The translations under genes and the position numbers were made by a program. The notes beneath the pieces are model-generated. The model saw only the letters and a program-made list of their open reading frames with translations. It did not search any database and was not told the origin of the DNA. Shown here piece by piece: positions 10,988 to 24,172 of a DNA stretch of 64,000 nucleotides (positions are counted from its first letter, which is position 1; the number at the start of each line of letters is the position of its first letter). Source of the stretch: Neurospora tetrasperma FGSC 2508 (lineage: Eukaryota > Ascomycota > Sordariomycetes > Sordariales > Sordariaceae); assembly GCF_000213175.1 (NCBI RefSeq), contig NW_009799099.1, forward strand, positions 1,945,115 through 2,009,114. Direction: 5' to 3'.

Positions 10988-12620
10988 CTTGAATGCGTAG
11001 GTTCAGTAAAGCTAGGTGATGACGTGAGTGGGGTGCCCGGGTGTAATAGATGTTCGGGATGTGGCGCCGAGTCGCTTTTCGCGTTGCGCAGCTGTGCTGG
11101 ATGAGCCACCACGGATGTGAGAGCGAAGGCCACAGGGATGGAAACAACTAAGCTTTCTTAACAATGAGCGTGGGAAGACGATTATGTCCGTTCAGTGAAC
11201 TAGTGCGAAGTCACAGAGGGTCCTTTTTACGGAAGTTTCCAGGTGGTCCAGGTCCAAAAGTGAGGAAAGTACTGGAATGGGAAATCAATGCGCAAGTTAT
11301 CAAGTAGGTAGTAGGTAGGTAGATTGCCCATGCGACGGACGGCGTTTGCAGTACTGGTTGAAGCGCTAACTACCTCTAAACGCGACGCGACTTCTAATTA
11401 ATTGATTTCTGCCACTCTCTTCCGCCTTTTCAGGCACCACGGGCACTCTGACGAACGCTGCTTCGTGGGGTTCAGTGTCGTTGAAGAGACGACGCGGTGC
11501 TGCAGTGCAGGGCGGATGGGACAGGGTTCCTACTTAAGGAAGTTACTCCACAGAGCCTCAAGCCACCTACCTACACCCGACTACCTACTAAATAGTGTAA
11601 GTACCTATATACATAGCCCGCGGGCGTGCGCGGCGGTGGGGAACCTGGAAGGCGTTCCTTGATGTCACTTCCGTTCCGCCTGATCCAAGACCGGGGATGG
11701 TCCGTGCTTGTAGGTAAGTGTACATTTGCCCGCCCGAACAGCTTCAGTTCCGTCACGCTCCCGCTCGTCGAGGGCGGAGGCTCGCTCGGGGCTCGTCACC
11801 TTGAGGTTCGGTAGGTAGTAGGCGGGAGGTGCCCCTGGTGCGGGGACAGAGCTGACAGTGACAGCCGGGAGCCTGATGAGGTGGCGGAGCGCTCACCACT
11901 GACCTGGCCTGGCCGGGCCGAGCGCTAGTACGTGTAGCTCTAGAGGTACCTCTACCCGCTACCGGTACCTCTACGTACCTCTACGACCGACGCTCACGCC
12001 GGGCACACAGTCAACCCGTGGGGCAACGGAGGCCAACTAGAAACTGCAGTGTGTCACAGCCTGAACACCTAGCCAGCCCGGAGCCCAGGACCCGACACCC
12101 TCTCCGTCCCATCCACGCCTCTGACGGACCTTCCACTTTTGTTTCTCTTGCGGTTCCATCTCGTAGACATCACCCACTTCTTCCTTTACCTCTATCTCGA
12201 ACATAGGCCGCCAGCGCTCTAGGTCACTCCTCGGATTCTCAACCTTTTCGCTTTTCTTAGCACTATAGTAGCTTCTTTTCCCGACTGGCGCTGTCGGTTG
12301 CTCCAAGGACACTCCTCTTCCTCCCTTCCATAGACAGCATCTTCAGTCTTGGACCTTGCTGCTTCGTCCCCCTTCGGTTTATTGCACCATTGCGATCCCT
12401 GGAGGCTTCGCTATCTACAAGCCCGGCCATTATTATTCAGTGCCGGCATTTGAACAACTAGCTTGACGCCTCTCCTTCGCCCCCCCTGACAGCAGCAACT
12501 AAGTAGGCTCCCGTCTGCAACGTCTCCTGCGACCGCTCAGCGCGCCCCGATTTCAGACCTCCTTCGCAAACTTCTAGTAGTGTACACATCTATACCGGCA
12601 CCACACGCCAGTTAGTCAAC
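10988..12620. promoter_or_regulatory. Divergent promoter region between NPF and XRN1
   Basis: A 1.6-kb interval between head-to-head genes. It carries TAGG/CCTA repeats (about 11300-11325), a cluster of GTACCTCTAC repeats (11938-11985) and a CT-rich leader before the XRN1 ATG (about 12120-12600). No gene is seen; short open frames lack family features. Confidence 0.55.
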
Positions 12621-15600
12621 ATGGGGTATATTATTCTCAAATTAAAGCTCCTCCCGCGCCGTATACGCGCGCGTTGTTCAGGCGTGTGGCTAATACCTCC
12701 TCTTGTCCAGTGTTCCCAAGTTCTTCAGATGGCTCTCGGAGCGGTATCCCGCCATCTCTCAGCTCATCGCCGAGAACCGTATCCCCGAGTTCGATTGCCT
12801 TTATGTTCGCTGCTCCCTCCCGAGGCCTGACGGCTGTCTTGCGTTACTTGCCTAGCTAACCGGTTTGCTCAGTTGGACATGAACGGTATCATCCACAACT
12901 GTACCCATAAGGATACGAGCGATGTACAATTTCGCATGACAGAGGAGGAGATGTTCATTGCTATATTCAACTACATTGAACATCTCTTCGGGAAAATCAA
13001 GCCCAAAAAGCTTTTCTTTATGGCTATAGATGGCGTTGCTCCTCGCGCAAAGATGAACCAACAGCGTGCTCGTCGTTTTCGTACTGCGCTGGACAATGAG
13101 AAGGCTAGAGATAAGGCGATTCGTGAGGGCAAGGAATTGCCCAAAGAAGAACCTTTCGACAGTAACTGCATTACACCTGGTATGTCTGGCGCTGGTCCCC
13201 GCTTGAATGTTTTCCCGGAGGCTAACTAGCTGCATAGGAACCGAATTCATGGCCAAGCTCTCGCAACAGCTGAGATATTTCATCCATAAAAAGGTCTCTG
13301 AAGACAGGGACTGGCAACAGCCCGAGATTGTCTTGTCTGGACACGAGGTCCCTGGTGAGGGTGAGCACAAGATCATGGAGTACATCCGCAATGCGCGCGC
13401 TCAACTCGACTATGACGCGAACGTCCGTCACTGTTTGTATGGCCTCGACGCCGATCTGATCATGCTTGGTCTCCTCAGCCATGACCCTCACTTCTGCCTT
13501 CTGCGCGAGGAAGTTACCTTTGGCCGCGGCCCGGCCAAGCATAAGGCAAAGGGACTGGAGGAGCAAAACTTCTATTTGATGCATCTCTGCATAGTCCGTG
13601 AGTACCTGGAGCTGGAGTTCCAGGATCTCAAGAAACCTGGAGCCATGTCTTTTCCATTCGATATGGAAAAGGTTATTGACGACTTCATTCTTATGGCATT
13701 CTTTGTCGGAAACGACTTCCTTCCCAACCTGCCGCGGCTTCACATCAATGAAGGCGCTCTTTCGCTCATGTTTAGGATCTACAAAGAAATTCTTCCGCGC
13801 GGCGACGGATATATCAACGAGGGCGGTAAGGTCAACCTCCAGAGACTCGGCCTGCTGCTGGAAGAACTCGGCAAGGAGGAGTATCGCTTTTTCGAACATG
13901 AACACGAGGATCAAAGCTGGCTTCGGGCCAAGAAGATGCTCGAAGATAACGAGGCAGAGACAGCAAAGGCCAAGACCAAGGGCAAGCTCATCGTCACCAC
14001 GAACCAGAAGAACCTTTGGAAGCAGAAGATCAGGAAATTCCTTACCAATAGGAGCACTAACACCCTTGACCTCGGGACCGAGTTGAAGGCCGAGGACCGC
14101 AAGTTTGTCCAAGACTTGGCTGATACTGCCCACATTCCTTGGGCAACTAAGGAAGATGATGAGGGACACCGCCACCTAATCCTGTCCTTCCCCGAGAGAG
14201 ACGATGAGTCGGAAGAGGACGAGGAAGCCCAGTCAGCCGTTCTCCGTATCATCAAGAAGTACGACAACGCCCAAGTCCTGGATTTAACTGCGGCCGACTC
14301 GAAGGCTGCCATGGAGGTCAAATACCAACAAAAGTTCCAAGAGTGGAAAGACAAGTATTACGCCGAGAAGTTCGAGGATTGGACCCCGGAGAACAAGGAG
14401 GATGAACTCCGCAAGTTGACGGAGAATTACGTCCAGGGTCTTCAATGGGTGCTCTACTACTACTACCGTGGTATTGCTTCTTGGCCCTGGTTCTATCGCT
14501 ACCACTACGCTCCCATGATTTCCGATATCATGAAAGGCCTGAATGCCGACCTTAATTTTAAGATGGGTCAGCCGTTCAAGCCATATGAGCAGCTGATGGG
14601 TGTCTTGCCAGACCGCAGCAAAAAGATTGTGCCGACAGCATATTGGGATCTTATGACAAACCCCAATTCTCCCATCATCGACTTCTACCCAAGAGACTTT
14701 GAGCTTGACATGAATGGCAAGAAGATGGATTGGGAAGCCGTCGTTAAGATTCCCTTCATTGACGAGAAGCGGCTGCTTGCAGCAATGGGCCCCAAGAACG
14801 AACTTCTCTCGGACGTTGAGAAGTCGAGGAACGATTTTGGCGTCGCCCTCAAGTTCACTTATTCCGATTCGGTGGACTTTGAATACCCTTCCTCCCTTGT
14901 CGGAATCTTCCCGCCCATTCCCCATTGCCACTGTATCGAGAACATTTTCGATCTTCCGCCCGTGGAGGGACTGGAATATCGTGTTGGCTTGACCGACGGT
15001 GCTCTGCTGAACGAATCAGCGCTGGCCGGATTCCCTTCTCTCGCTACTCTGCCATACACCGCCTCCCTCGGGTTCCATGGCGTTAACGTGTTCCAGTCGG
15101 AGAGTCGCAATCAGAGCATGGTCGTCAATATCCTGGATACGGAGAAGCGCACCAACGTCGAGGAAGCGAAGCGCAAGCTTGGAAAGCGCTGCTTCGTTGG
15201 CTACCCTTTCCTTCAGGAGGCTAAAATCGTTGGCGTATCCGACGAGCTTTTTGATTACCATTTGGCAGAAGACGGTAGCGGACAGGTGGTATCGCGCAAT
15301 CATTCCCCACGGGACATCGAGCAATGGGGCAAGACGGCTCACAGAATCGAGAACTTTTACAGCAAACGGCTAGGTATATTGATAGGTCAGGTGGAATCGT
15401 TGGTCCACGTACACATGCTCAAGGGCCTGATGAAAACTGATGAAGGCGCTACTATCAAGGAGTACGGCCCGATTCCCGGCATGGAGACGGACTATGCCGC
15501 ACAGATCATCGTCGACGAGGTTGTCAACGAGGATGAACGTTTCATCGAGAGGGCTGCCTTGCCACTTGAGGAAGAATTTCCCATCAAGTCCGTTGGTTTC

Positions 15601-17178
15601 TTCTTGGGCGAATTCAACTATGGCCGCCCAGTTGAAGTTGAAGGTTACAGCAACAACAAGCTTGTTGTCTGGCTTGCCGCCTTGAAAGAGCGGGAACCGG
15701 ATTTTGCTCGCCAGATCATATTGGACGCACAACGGGACAACCACTATCTCCCGTCATACATGGTTGCCAAGGATTTGGGCCTCCACTCGCTTGCTCTGAG
15801 CAAGATCACGTCTTCATACTACATCACAACACTTGGCGGCTTGCGGGTCAACCTGGGCCTCAACCTCAAGTTCGAGGGCAAGAAGCAGAAGGTGCTTGGC
15901 TATTCCCGCAAGTCCGAAACCGGCTGGGAGTTCAGTATGGCTGCTAGGGCGATGCTCGTTGAGTACATGACCAAGTTTCCAGATTTCTTTGCTGCCGTTA
16001 AACAGCATCCCTCTAGCGCCGAGCTGACTGAGACGGATCTCTGGCCCGAGCCGGCTGTTGCCTCGGCCAGAGTGAAGGAGATTGGTGCTTGGTTGAAGAC
16101 ACTCAAGACCAGCCAGATGGAGCGAGTGCCGCTTGACGCAGAGCAGCTTGATTCCGATGTTGTCATGAGGCTCGCTGCTGAAGCCGACAGGCTGCAGCTC
16201 GGACAACTAGCTGCAGCGAACAAGAAGATGCCCAACGTCCCTCGCAATGCTCTGCTGCGTCCTTGTGACGCGGAACATCGTCTTGGAAACCAACACTTTA
16301 GCCTGGGTGATCGTGTCGTTTATGTCGCTGAGGTTGGCAAGGTCCCCATCGCCTACCGTGGAACTGTGGTGGGTATCAGCCGCGTCCCAACGGCCAAGTT
16401 ACTGGATGTGGTCTTTGATGTTACTTTCATGAGTGGGACCACTCTCGGTGAACGGTGCCCTCCTTTCCGTGGCCAGACGGTGCCATCCCACACGTGCCTC
16501 AACCTTACCCACCGCCAAATCGTTGTTGGCTCCAAGGCAGCCATGGCTAGACAGCCTACCAACCCTTCGGTTACCACACTGACGGCTCACGGTGGTTACG
16601 GGATGCAGGCTAATGGCAAACAATACCGCGACGCACCCCAGCCTCCTCCTCTGCAAGGGACCTGGCGCGGTGCTATTCACGGCAATGGTCGTGGCCGTGG
16701 TGGTCGCGGAGGTTATCAGTCGCCTCACCAGCAAAACGGTCCTCAGCAAGGTGAGAACCAGCACAGCAACCTCGCCTACCGCCAGGCTCCCAATGGTCCA
16801 AGCAGTCACCAGCAGCCCCAGCGACAGCCGTATGGACCCGACCCCGGCTTTAAGGGTTCTCCTAGTCCCGGTTCCCCTCAAGGCACTCGTGGGGGACGTG
16901 GCGGTAACTTCAGGGGTAACTTCCGCGGTCGCGGTGGCAAGCCAGGAGGTGCTGATCAGTCGGCACCTGCCCTCGCCAACGTCAGCGGTACTTTCAGTGG
17001 TGCAGCGCAACAGCAGTCTTCGCCAGCTCCCGGCGCGTACTCTGCGGTTCCTCCTCCCGCTAGCCTCGATTCGCCTAGGGGTGGCCGTGGTGGCCGTGGC
17101 CGTGGCGGTCGGGGTAGAGGTGAAGGACGTGGTCGTGGTGGTGCTGGTCGCGGTGGTAGGGGCAGCGGTTCACAGTAG
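12621..17178 (+). CDS. xrn1: 5'-3' exoribonuclease XRN1
   Basis: Four exons: 12621-12625, 12711-12804, 12873-13179 and 13238-17178 (introns of 85, 68 and 58 nt), giving 1448 aa. The first exon is only ATGGG; splicing restores the XRN start MGVPKFFRWLSERYPAISQL. The nuclease core carries the metal-binding acids at exactly the positions known from yeast Xrn1: D35 (LDMNG), D86 (MAIDGVAPRAK), E176 and E178 (PGEGEHK), D206 and D208 (YGLDADLI). The basic block RAKMNQQRARR contacts the 5' phosphate in the family. The C-terminal ~250 residues are rich in Gln/Pro and RGG/GRGG repeats, which probably bind RNA. XRN1 degrades decapped mRNA in the cytoplasm and P-bodies. The second intron uses an unusual donor, gttcgc. 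Confidence 0.95.
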
Positions 17179-17854
17179 TTGCGCCCCTAGGCACAAGCGG
17201 CTCGATTAGCATAAAACACTACGTGTTGAACGTATGGGACATTATGTACTTGCATATACTTGCGAAGTGTCGAACTTCAGTTGTTTTTACTCCGTGTGGA
17301 TGAATTGGAGTAGGTTCACAGCGGGTCTCATAGCACATAGTCTAGTGTATTGCGAAAAACCTAGCAAGGAACATAGTGGAGTGGAGTTTGCCTTTCAAGT
17401 TTGGTGTACATATGAATAGCGGAAACAAAGATTACATGGCCTATATTTCGCGTTCCCCTTTGCCTTGACCTTCAAACTGCCAGGGTATTTTGACGTGCTT
17501 GTCCTTCGACATTAAAGAGTCGTGCAAATAAACGCAAGAGCAGGGTAATTTTACGTCGTCAAAGAACGTCCAGGCCCTGGTTTATTCTGGATATGGTGTT
17601 TGCTTCCTGTTCCGCATTTGGTTGACATGATCATGTGCCTCTTTCACAACTGAGCTGCCACGAGCGGGCTCCATTTACTACTCAATTCTTGCTGTCAGTT
17701 CCAGAAGTTCACCAACTGCGACACTGCCCTCCTATGTACCTCCACCCCCAAGGCGCATGGTTGGCGTTATCATAATTTTATTACGCTTTCTTCTCTAGAT
17801 ATGCTAGTTATCCTTATTTCTCGCCCCTCCTGCATCTCCCATACCATGTCACGG
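17179..17854. other. Convergent 3' flanks of XRN1 and SPC3
   Basis: Non-coding space between two convergent genes. Nothing else recognised. Confidence 0.5.
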
Positions 17855-18676
17855 CTACCGGGCGCCCGCCGACGCCGGCTTCTTCTCCTTAATCGCAGGC
17901 AACTTGAAGCGCTTGCTCACCCCGTTCTTCAGAGCCTTCCAGTACCCGTAGTCGACGTCCTGGTCCCAGGTGAGTAGACCAACCCACGGCTGGACGTTGT
18001 AGTGCAAACGGAGGGTGACATTGTCGGTCATGGCGAGCTTTCCGGAGGGGTGGGTGATTTTGTACTTGTGGCGTTGGTTTTTGAGTGAGAGTTTGCCGCT
18101 ATTGTTGGAGGGATAGAGTTGGTAAACAAGTCACAGAAGAGGTATGTGTTAGGTAGGTAGTTGCTTACCGGTTAGGATCGATGCTCTTCCCGCCCGCGCT
18201 CTTCCGCAGCTTCTTCATGGCCACAGGACCAATGTTGGCCAGGTGGTCGGCACTGGGGGAGGTGATGATGGTGTCCCAGATCACGGCCTCGTTGGTTGCG
18301 TTCGTCTTTGCGTGGTCGGCGGCTGGCCACTCAGCGGTTACGTAGACGAAGACTTGCTTGGTGTTCCATGTGAAGAGCGAGGAGAGGTCGGCGTCGAGGG
18401 AGAAGTTGATGACGGCGTATTCTTCCTTTTTGCTGCTGTAGTAGTGCGGTCGGCCTCGGACACTGATGAGATTTGGCAGTGAGTTAGCAGGGGGATTTGC
18501 ATGATGGGAGGTGCAAGCATTACGACTCACACTTGGACACTGGTTGTCTTGAGGGTTCGAACAATGGGCGCCCGTTCGGTAAGAAAGTCGGAGGCGGCGA
18601 TGAAGGCCGCGACTACAAAGGCGACAGTTGTGAAAAAGCCAAATACATTCTGTAGCCTTACTACTGATGTATACAT
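17855..18676 (-). CDS. spc3: Signal peptidase complex subunit 3 (SPC22/23 type)
   Basis: Three exons: 18676-18531, 18462-18169 and 18098-17855 (introns 68 and 70 nt, gtgagt...tcag and gtaagc...atag), giving 227 aa. Features fit SPC3/SPCS3: a short cytosolic start MYTSVVRLQNVFGFFTTVAF, one membrane segment (about residues 12-30), then a lumenal domain with the signature VRGRPHYYSSKKEEYAVINF, the N-glycosylation-type site NAT (KTNATN), and late KYKITHPSGKLAMTDNVTLR with LHYNVQPWVGLL. SPC3 is a non-catalytic but essential subunit of the ER signal peptidase. A basic C-terminal tail (about residues 205-227) looks like an extension of the core family. Divergent from the HID1-like gene. Confidence 0.92.
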
Positions 18677-19380
18677 GGTGGGCGATATGTTGTCTTGAAG
18701 CTTGGGGTTCAAGATGCACTCCGAAGGAGGGGGTAGCCAGCGCCCCGTTGACGTCGATATAAACACAGGTCTTTGTTCCAATGCCACCTGGGGTACCTCA
18801 TCAGCAGGTCCAGGTTATTTCGGCGGAAAAGGTTGGCAGGTGGTGCTGTTGTTATTGTCATCAACGGCGGGTTTTGGCCAGCTTGAATGTACTTCGACTA
18901 GGTAGGTAGGGAAGGGCACCTTGACGGGCTGTCGATAAGGCCAGATCGTGATGATGCTGCTGCTGCTGCTTCTGGGTTAGGGTTATATATGCGTCAACAG
19001 GAAACTGCATGAGACGGCAGCATGTATGCTGTGCTGAGCGCGGGCCCGACCCCCGAACGCACAGACCAGATCAATCCTCCGATTCGATGCCCTGGGGGGT
19101 TCCCCGGGTGGAACCAATCTTCCCTTTAGCTTCCCTCGGGACAGAGCGACACACTGAAGTCGCAGCCTGTGATGTAACGAGCCGGTTGCACTTCACACTG
19201 ACCCAAACCATCTGCAAACCATCAATCGCAACGAAGTCCGCCACCACTCCAACGAGCCACCGACACGTCAAGAAACGAGAAATAGCGGATCTATCTCTGC
19301 CTCCCCAACCTCCGCCCCCCCCCGGTTCATTTTGTATTGTGGCATGATCTCAATGAATGCCATGTATCTAAGCTGCCAAA
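18677..19380. promoter_or_regulatory. Divergent promoter region SPC3/HID1
   Basis: A 0.7-kb head-to-head intergenic region. It holds a double telomere-type motif gggttagggttat (18974-18986), a short GCT repeat just before it, and a C-run near 19313-19323. Confidence 0.6.
18974..18986 (+). promoter_or_regulatory. Telomere-like TTAGGG double motif
   Basis: gggttagggttat is two Neurospora-type telomere repeats inside a divergent promoter. In other fungi TTAGGG motifs in promoters bind Tbf1-like factors; function here is inferred. Confidence 0.4.
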
Positions 19381-22308
19381 ATGGGTGCGAGCGACTCTAA
19401 GCTAGTATTCAAGAAGGGCATCTTCCGCCTCTCTGAAGAACGACACATCCCCGCCGATGATACCTACTGGACATCAGTCAGTATTGCCTAGTCCATTGTC
19501 CTTGATACCCAGCTGCCGCGTCCGGTCGTCTTCACCTGCATACATGTTCATGAACCTGTCCTCACCCACATCTAGCGGTAATCGGGGCTAACCGTGGTAC
19601 TTTTGGTTGTTTGTAGTTCTGGGAGTTGCCCGAAACCTCGGAAGACGTCTTCAGTCTATTTGCCCCTGCCGACGTTCGCCGAACCCGAGACAATGCCTTG
19701 GAGAATCTGGAGACATTAATATTAGCCGTGACATCGCGACTCTTTGTACTCCGTCACCACCCCTCGTTCCCCGATCCCGAGATCGCTCCCGACAGTCATG
19801 CTCTCAACTGCATCCGAGTCCTCACCCGCATCCTCCCGTTTCTCTACGAGAAAGAGTCGCTCCAAGCCTGGGAGGAGAACTTCTTCTGGGCCCGCCGTCG
19901 CAAACGCACCAGGACGTCTCTAATAGCCAACGAAGTGCTCTTCGACGAGTCGCAAGAGGTCCAGCCTAGACCGCCCGAAGAGTTCGAGGACGCAAAGCCG
20001 CTAGCCGAGGAGCTTATCGACACCCTGATCGATTTGCTGTTCTTCTCCGACCTGACGGTCCCAAGACAACCACATGGCAGTCCCAAGGTCAGCTATTCGA
20101 TCTGGCAGAGCGGCGTGGGCTGTGCGACATCGATACCGACGACCAAAGAGCATGAGAGTAACCGATGTGAAATCTTGCGGTTGCTCTTGACCCTGACGAG
20201 CCAAAGCATGTATATGTCGCCGAGTGTCTTGCCGCTGAAGGGAGCCCGGGCCCTCACCCACATATGCACGTGTCCAGACAAGCAAGTGGTTCTCTCAGTC
20301 TTGTGCTCGCTTCTGAACACGGCAAGTTACCATATCCGTCCGCGCAAGTCATACATACTAACCATGTGCTAGACACTCAAGTATAACCCTGCCACCTGGC
20401 GCGTGCCGTACAACACTCTAGTTTTCAAGGATCCAAAACAAATTCTCGTCACATACACCCTACAATTTCTCTTGGTGGTTCTGCTCTATCCTGTCCCAGA
20501 GGAGCCAGGAGTTCTGACCCCCAAGAACTTCTACCGTCACTTTGCTGGCAGACTCCATCGGCCCCAAGATTTCCAGTTCATCGTGGATGGCATGACGCGG
20601 ATACTGCATCAACCGCTCCAGGCCAATGCTTCCTATATCCCAGGGGCGCAGAACTCAGTTCGGTTCGCTCCCGAGACCATCATGCTATTCTGGGAACTGA
20701 CCCAGTGCAATAAACGCTTCCGCTCTTTCATGATCGACACGGAACGAGCACATGACTTTGTAATTTTCGTTTTATTCTATGCGCTCGAATACAAGGGCGA
20801 CGCATCGAAGCAGGGCGTGGTGAGGATGTGTGCTTTCCTGCTACAGACTCTCAGCGCAGAGAAGAACTTCGGCATCAACCTCAACAAAATGTTTGAGGCC
20901 CAAGAGACGCTTCCCCCAGCTATCCGGATTACTGGCTTCAGGGGAACCTATGCAGACTTCCTAATCCAAGTGAGTCTCCCCAAGCACACATCTGGGACTC
21001 TGATTCTAACCAGCCGCTAGTCTATATATAATCTCATCACCAAGAGTCAGGGAAAGCTAACCGTTATTTATCCTGCGCTCCTGGCTGTTATTAATAACAT
21101 ATCCGCTTACCTCGAGGGACTCAGCGGATCTACCTGCACCAGACTCATCCAACTCTATAACTCAATGTCATCCCCTTCGTTCCTGATGGCGAATGACACA
21201 AACCATAATCTACTAAGATCATTGTTAGAGTCCATCAATGCGATTGTGGAGCATCAGTACAAGAGTAAGTCACACTATCACTGGGGCGTTGGTTGACTTG
21301 TGTTCTGATAAATTCCCCGCAGAGAACCCTCACTTCATATACGCCATAATTAGGAATAGAAAGCGATTCGAAGCCCTACGCTCTTTCACACTAGAAAGTG
21401 GCCAGGAGGAGATAGAGAGACGTAACCGAAAAAAGAAGGAGGCTGCGGCCTCAAATGACCCATTGGAGACTAACTCGACGAGGAGCTCGTTGGAAAGTCT
21501 GCGGAGCCCCACAACGTCTATCACGCAGGTTCCTACGCTCCATGATGTTCCCGAGGATGGAGCATTCGCCGTAGGTGACGATGACGACAGCGATAATGAG
21601 CAACGGCCTACCCCGTCTCCCTCAAGCCATAGCGAGAATCCGTCCCGTGCATCTTCTGTAGAGCCCCATGCGGATGGCAGTGGTGTACCTAGACAGCTTC
21701 GAGGCATGTCGGAAAAGGCCAGGGGTAAGATGCCGGCAGGACCGCGCTTCTCTCGGCAAAACAGCACAACCAGCTTGGGCGGCTACTCTATATCCGGCCA
21801 GTCCCAGACCGGGGCCTTTGAGCCAACCGCAGAATGGATTGATAGTTGGCTTCCAGAGTTGCCGCTTCATACCATCTTGACGCTGATCAATCAGCTCACA
21901 GCGCTGCTACCTCGCCAATCCCTTGCTACAGACTCGCCCACGCCGGCAGTTTTACAGAGGATCCAGGAGATCCAACTTGTTGGTGTGGATGCCTCGCCTG
22001 TACGGGTTCACATGTTTGAATGGTCGCCAATGGCGCTGGGATGGTACGAGTCCCTGCTTTGGGGGTTCGTCTTTGCCAGCGAAATGCAGGTTGCCAGAGG
22101 CACTGTGGGCATCTGGAATACGACCAACATCAAGCTCTTCCACGTACAACAGACGGCAGCACAGGGCCCTTCGCTGACTTCCCCACGTGGAGCCGTGGAC
22201 GCAGTTGGAAGCAACATTGTATCTCGCATCGGAGCTATCAACCTCCGGGGGGCTGCAGGTCCAGCTGTTCCTCCAGGAGGAGCCCAGGCCCCGCGACGGA
22301 TCGGCTAG
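19381..22308 (+). CDS. HID1/Ecm30 family protein, probably myristoylated
   Basis: Five exons: 19381-19476, 19617-20321, 20373-20969, 21021-21264 and 21323-22308, giving 875 aa. The protein begins MGASDSKLVFKKGIFRLSEE, matching the start of animal HID1 (MG-x-x-DSKL), where Gly2 is myristoylated. Further family landmarks are FWELPETSEDVFSL (like FWDQFW...DVFAL), LRLLLTLTSQSMY, LSVLCSLLNT, WRVPYNTLVF, EKNFGINLNK and FRGTYADFLI. HID1 acts at the medial/trans-Golgi in sorting and dense-core vesicle formation; the yeast relative is Ecm30. A Ser/Asp-rich disordered insert (about residues 570-720) separates the helical core from the last conserved part (PLHTILTLINQLTALLPRQS). Intron 2 (20322-20372, 51 nt) has a GC donor (acg|gcaagt) and an actaac branch. 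No GT donor there keeps the frame. Confidence 0.9.
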
Positions 22309-24016
22309 AAGAATGTGTGGTGATGGGTTTCAGCTTGGTTTGTTGGCTGTTGTGCATGATTCTTGGAAGGGAAATAGGGGGAACACAAATTGCAGTCATT
22401 GGTTTTGTTTGTGGCTGAGGTGCCATTGTGGCGACAAAATGACCGGCGTCGTGTGGCGGCGATCGATTACACCACAAGTGAGCGGCCTTCTCGGGCTGTT
22501 GGGTAACATGCCTGAGGGTGGAGTATTGAGGATGTGATACTAGGAGGTTTCAAGGACTGCAAAAGGACGATGGGCGGACATAAAGTCCAAGGGAGGCCGC
22601 CCACAGATCTGCTCGACCAGGTGCAGTTGATAGAACAGCTACAGAGATACGTACATAACAAAATAATGAGCTTCAAGATCATCCGTAAGCCACATTGTTG
22701 GCCCATCGCTCTACCAAGAGAATGGCGAATGCAGACGGACGCCTTGCTTACATCGATGTCGTGTAGCATAAAAAACATAATACCAATTGGGCAGGTGGGT
22801 GTGTAACATACGTAATGCGTCTGGTTCGAATTTGGTTGATGATTGCAAGACCAGTCGCTTTACCCTCATCTCAAAGTCCCCACATGTTGTCAAGCGGTGA
22901 TGTGACATGTACCGCGGTTACTTGATGCTTGGTTCAAGTGCGCTCAGTCTTCGCTATTAACTAGGGTTTGTCCCTCTCTCGGCCTTGCTCCCCCCGGGCA
23001 ACAGAACCTCGGTGTTTTTTTTTTTTTTTTTTTTTATAAAGGACAGAAGTGAGAGAACCCCAAACTTTCCCCCGCAGGCACAAACCCAAGACAGCATAGG
23101 TAGTGGCACACTGCTATTGCATCCCATCCCATCGTCAAATCGTCAAATTGCTGATCAATTTCCCGTTCAGAAACCCTGCAAGGGTTCACAAAGTACAGGT
23201 AGGGATCTTGATGCAAGGACTCGTCAGCACCGCCACTGTTTCATGACTTCCAAGGCACGGCTCATGTGGCTGCTGCCGCGGCAAATTGGGGAAACCGGCC
23301 AATTGGGGGTAGAAGGCCTTGAGTTCTATTGTGCAAGGGTGGTGCTCTAGCCACAGATAGGCGGCAGGGTGGTAGGGCGGGTGGTTGTGAGATCGCCAGG
23401 GTGCGGTGCGTTTTTGCGCGGCGCGCGTCAAGTGAAAGTCCAACGGTTCGTGGGGATGATGACGATGGACGCCTATTGGTCTTGTGGAAGGGACATCAAT
23501 GGAGGACTATTCACCTATCTAGTGAAGTCTAGAATTCCATGTAGATGTGGATATGCGACAGACAAGTCCCTTTGTCCCATGATTTGAGGATTTGGCATCG
23601 TCCATTTCTTGACTTCGAGACCGTCTTTCTCTTTTCTTTCTGTCTCCTCTTATATCGCCCCTCCTCTCGCATTGCAGGCTTGTGACCTTGTCGTCAGTTT
23701 GGACACCCACCCCCCCTCCCCCATCAAGTTAAACAGGCCCAACCCCCGGGCCTTACCCGACCTAGTCCGACCCCTTAAATATGACTACGGTATCATACCC
23801 ACGCGATATAGCGCGCATTGCTGCCGTCCTTTCATTGTACCGGATGCCAGATCCTGGGTTCCTTCGTAGGGTTTCCTCCGAATGGCCAAGCTAAGCCAAA
23901 GCAAAGACACGCGCATGTCGGCAACTGAAGTTTCCCGGTTGTGCAACAAAGAAAGTTAAAAGAAAGAAGTCTGTGATGCGATAGGTAACAGGGGAATATA
24001 GACCCCGGGGGGGGGG

Positions 24017-24061
24017 ACAAGCACCTACATAGTAGTTAGACCTAACTAGGTAGGTGCTTGT
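24017..24061. repeat. Hairpin with 12-bp perfect arms beside a G-run
   Basis: Arms acaagcacctac and gtaggtgcttgt are exact inverted repeats enclosing a second inner pair (tagttag/ctaacta). The structure sits directly after accccggggggggggg. Confidence 0.7.
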
Positions 24062-24172
24062 CACAAACAACAGAGGCCAAAACTACAATAGCAATAATCC
24101 GACAACTGTACATCCAGCATACAGGAGAAGAATGCGGGTAGTGTCCATTGCGTACCCGAGGGAGGGAAGTGC

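Noticed and set aside
13222-14175. 317-codon minus-strand frame
   Set aside because: Antisense shadow of the XRN1 nuclease domain.
22822-22836. tRNA B-box-like ggttcgaattt
   Set aside because: No matching A-box or foldable cloverleaf upstream and no closing acceptor stem downstream.
23015-23035. T21 run followed by ataaagg, and the similar T23 run at 45997-46019, as retroelement tails
   Set aside because: No retroelement body or target duplication beside either; simple homopolymers are common in these intergenic regions.
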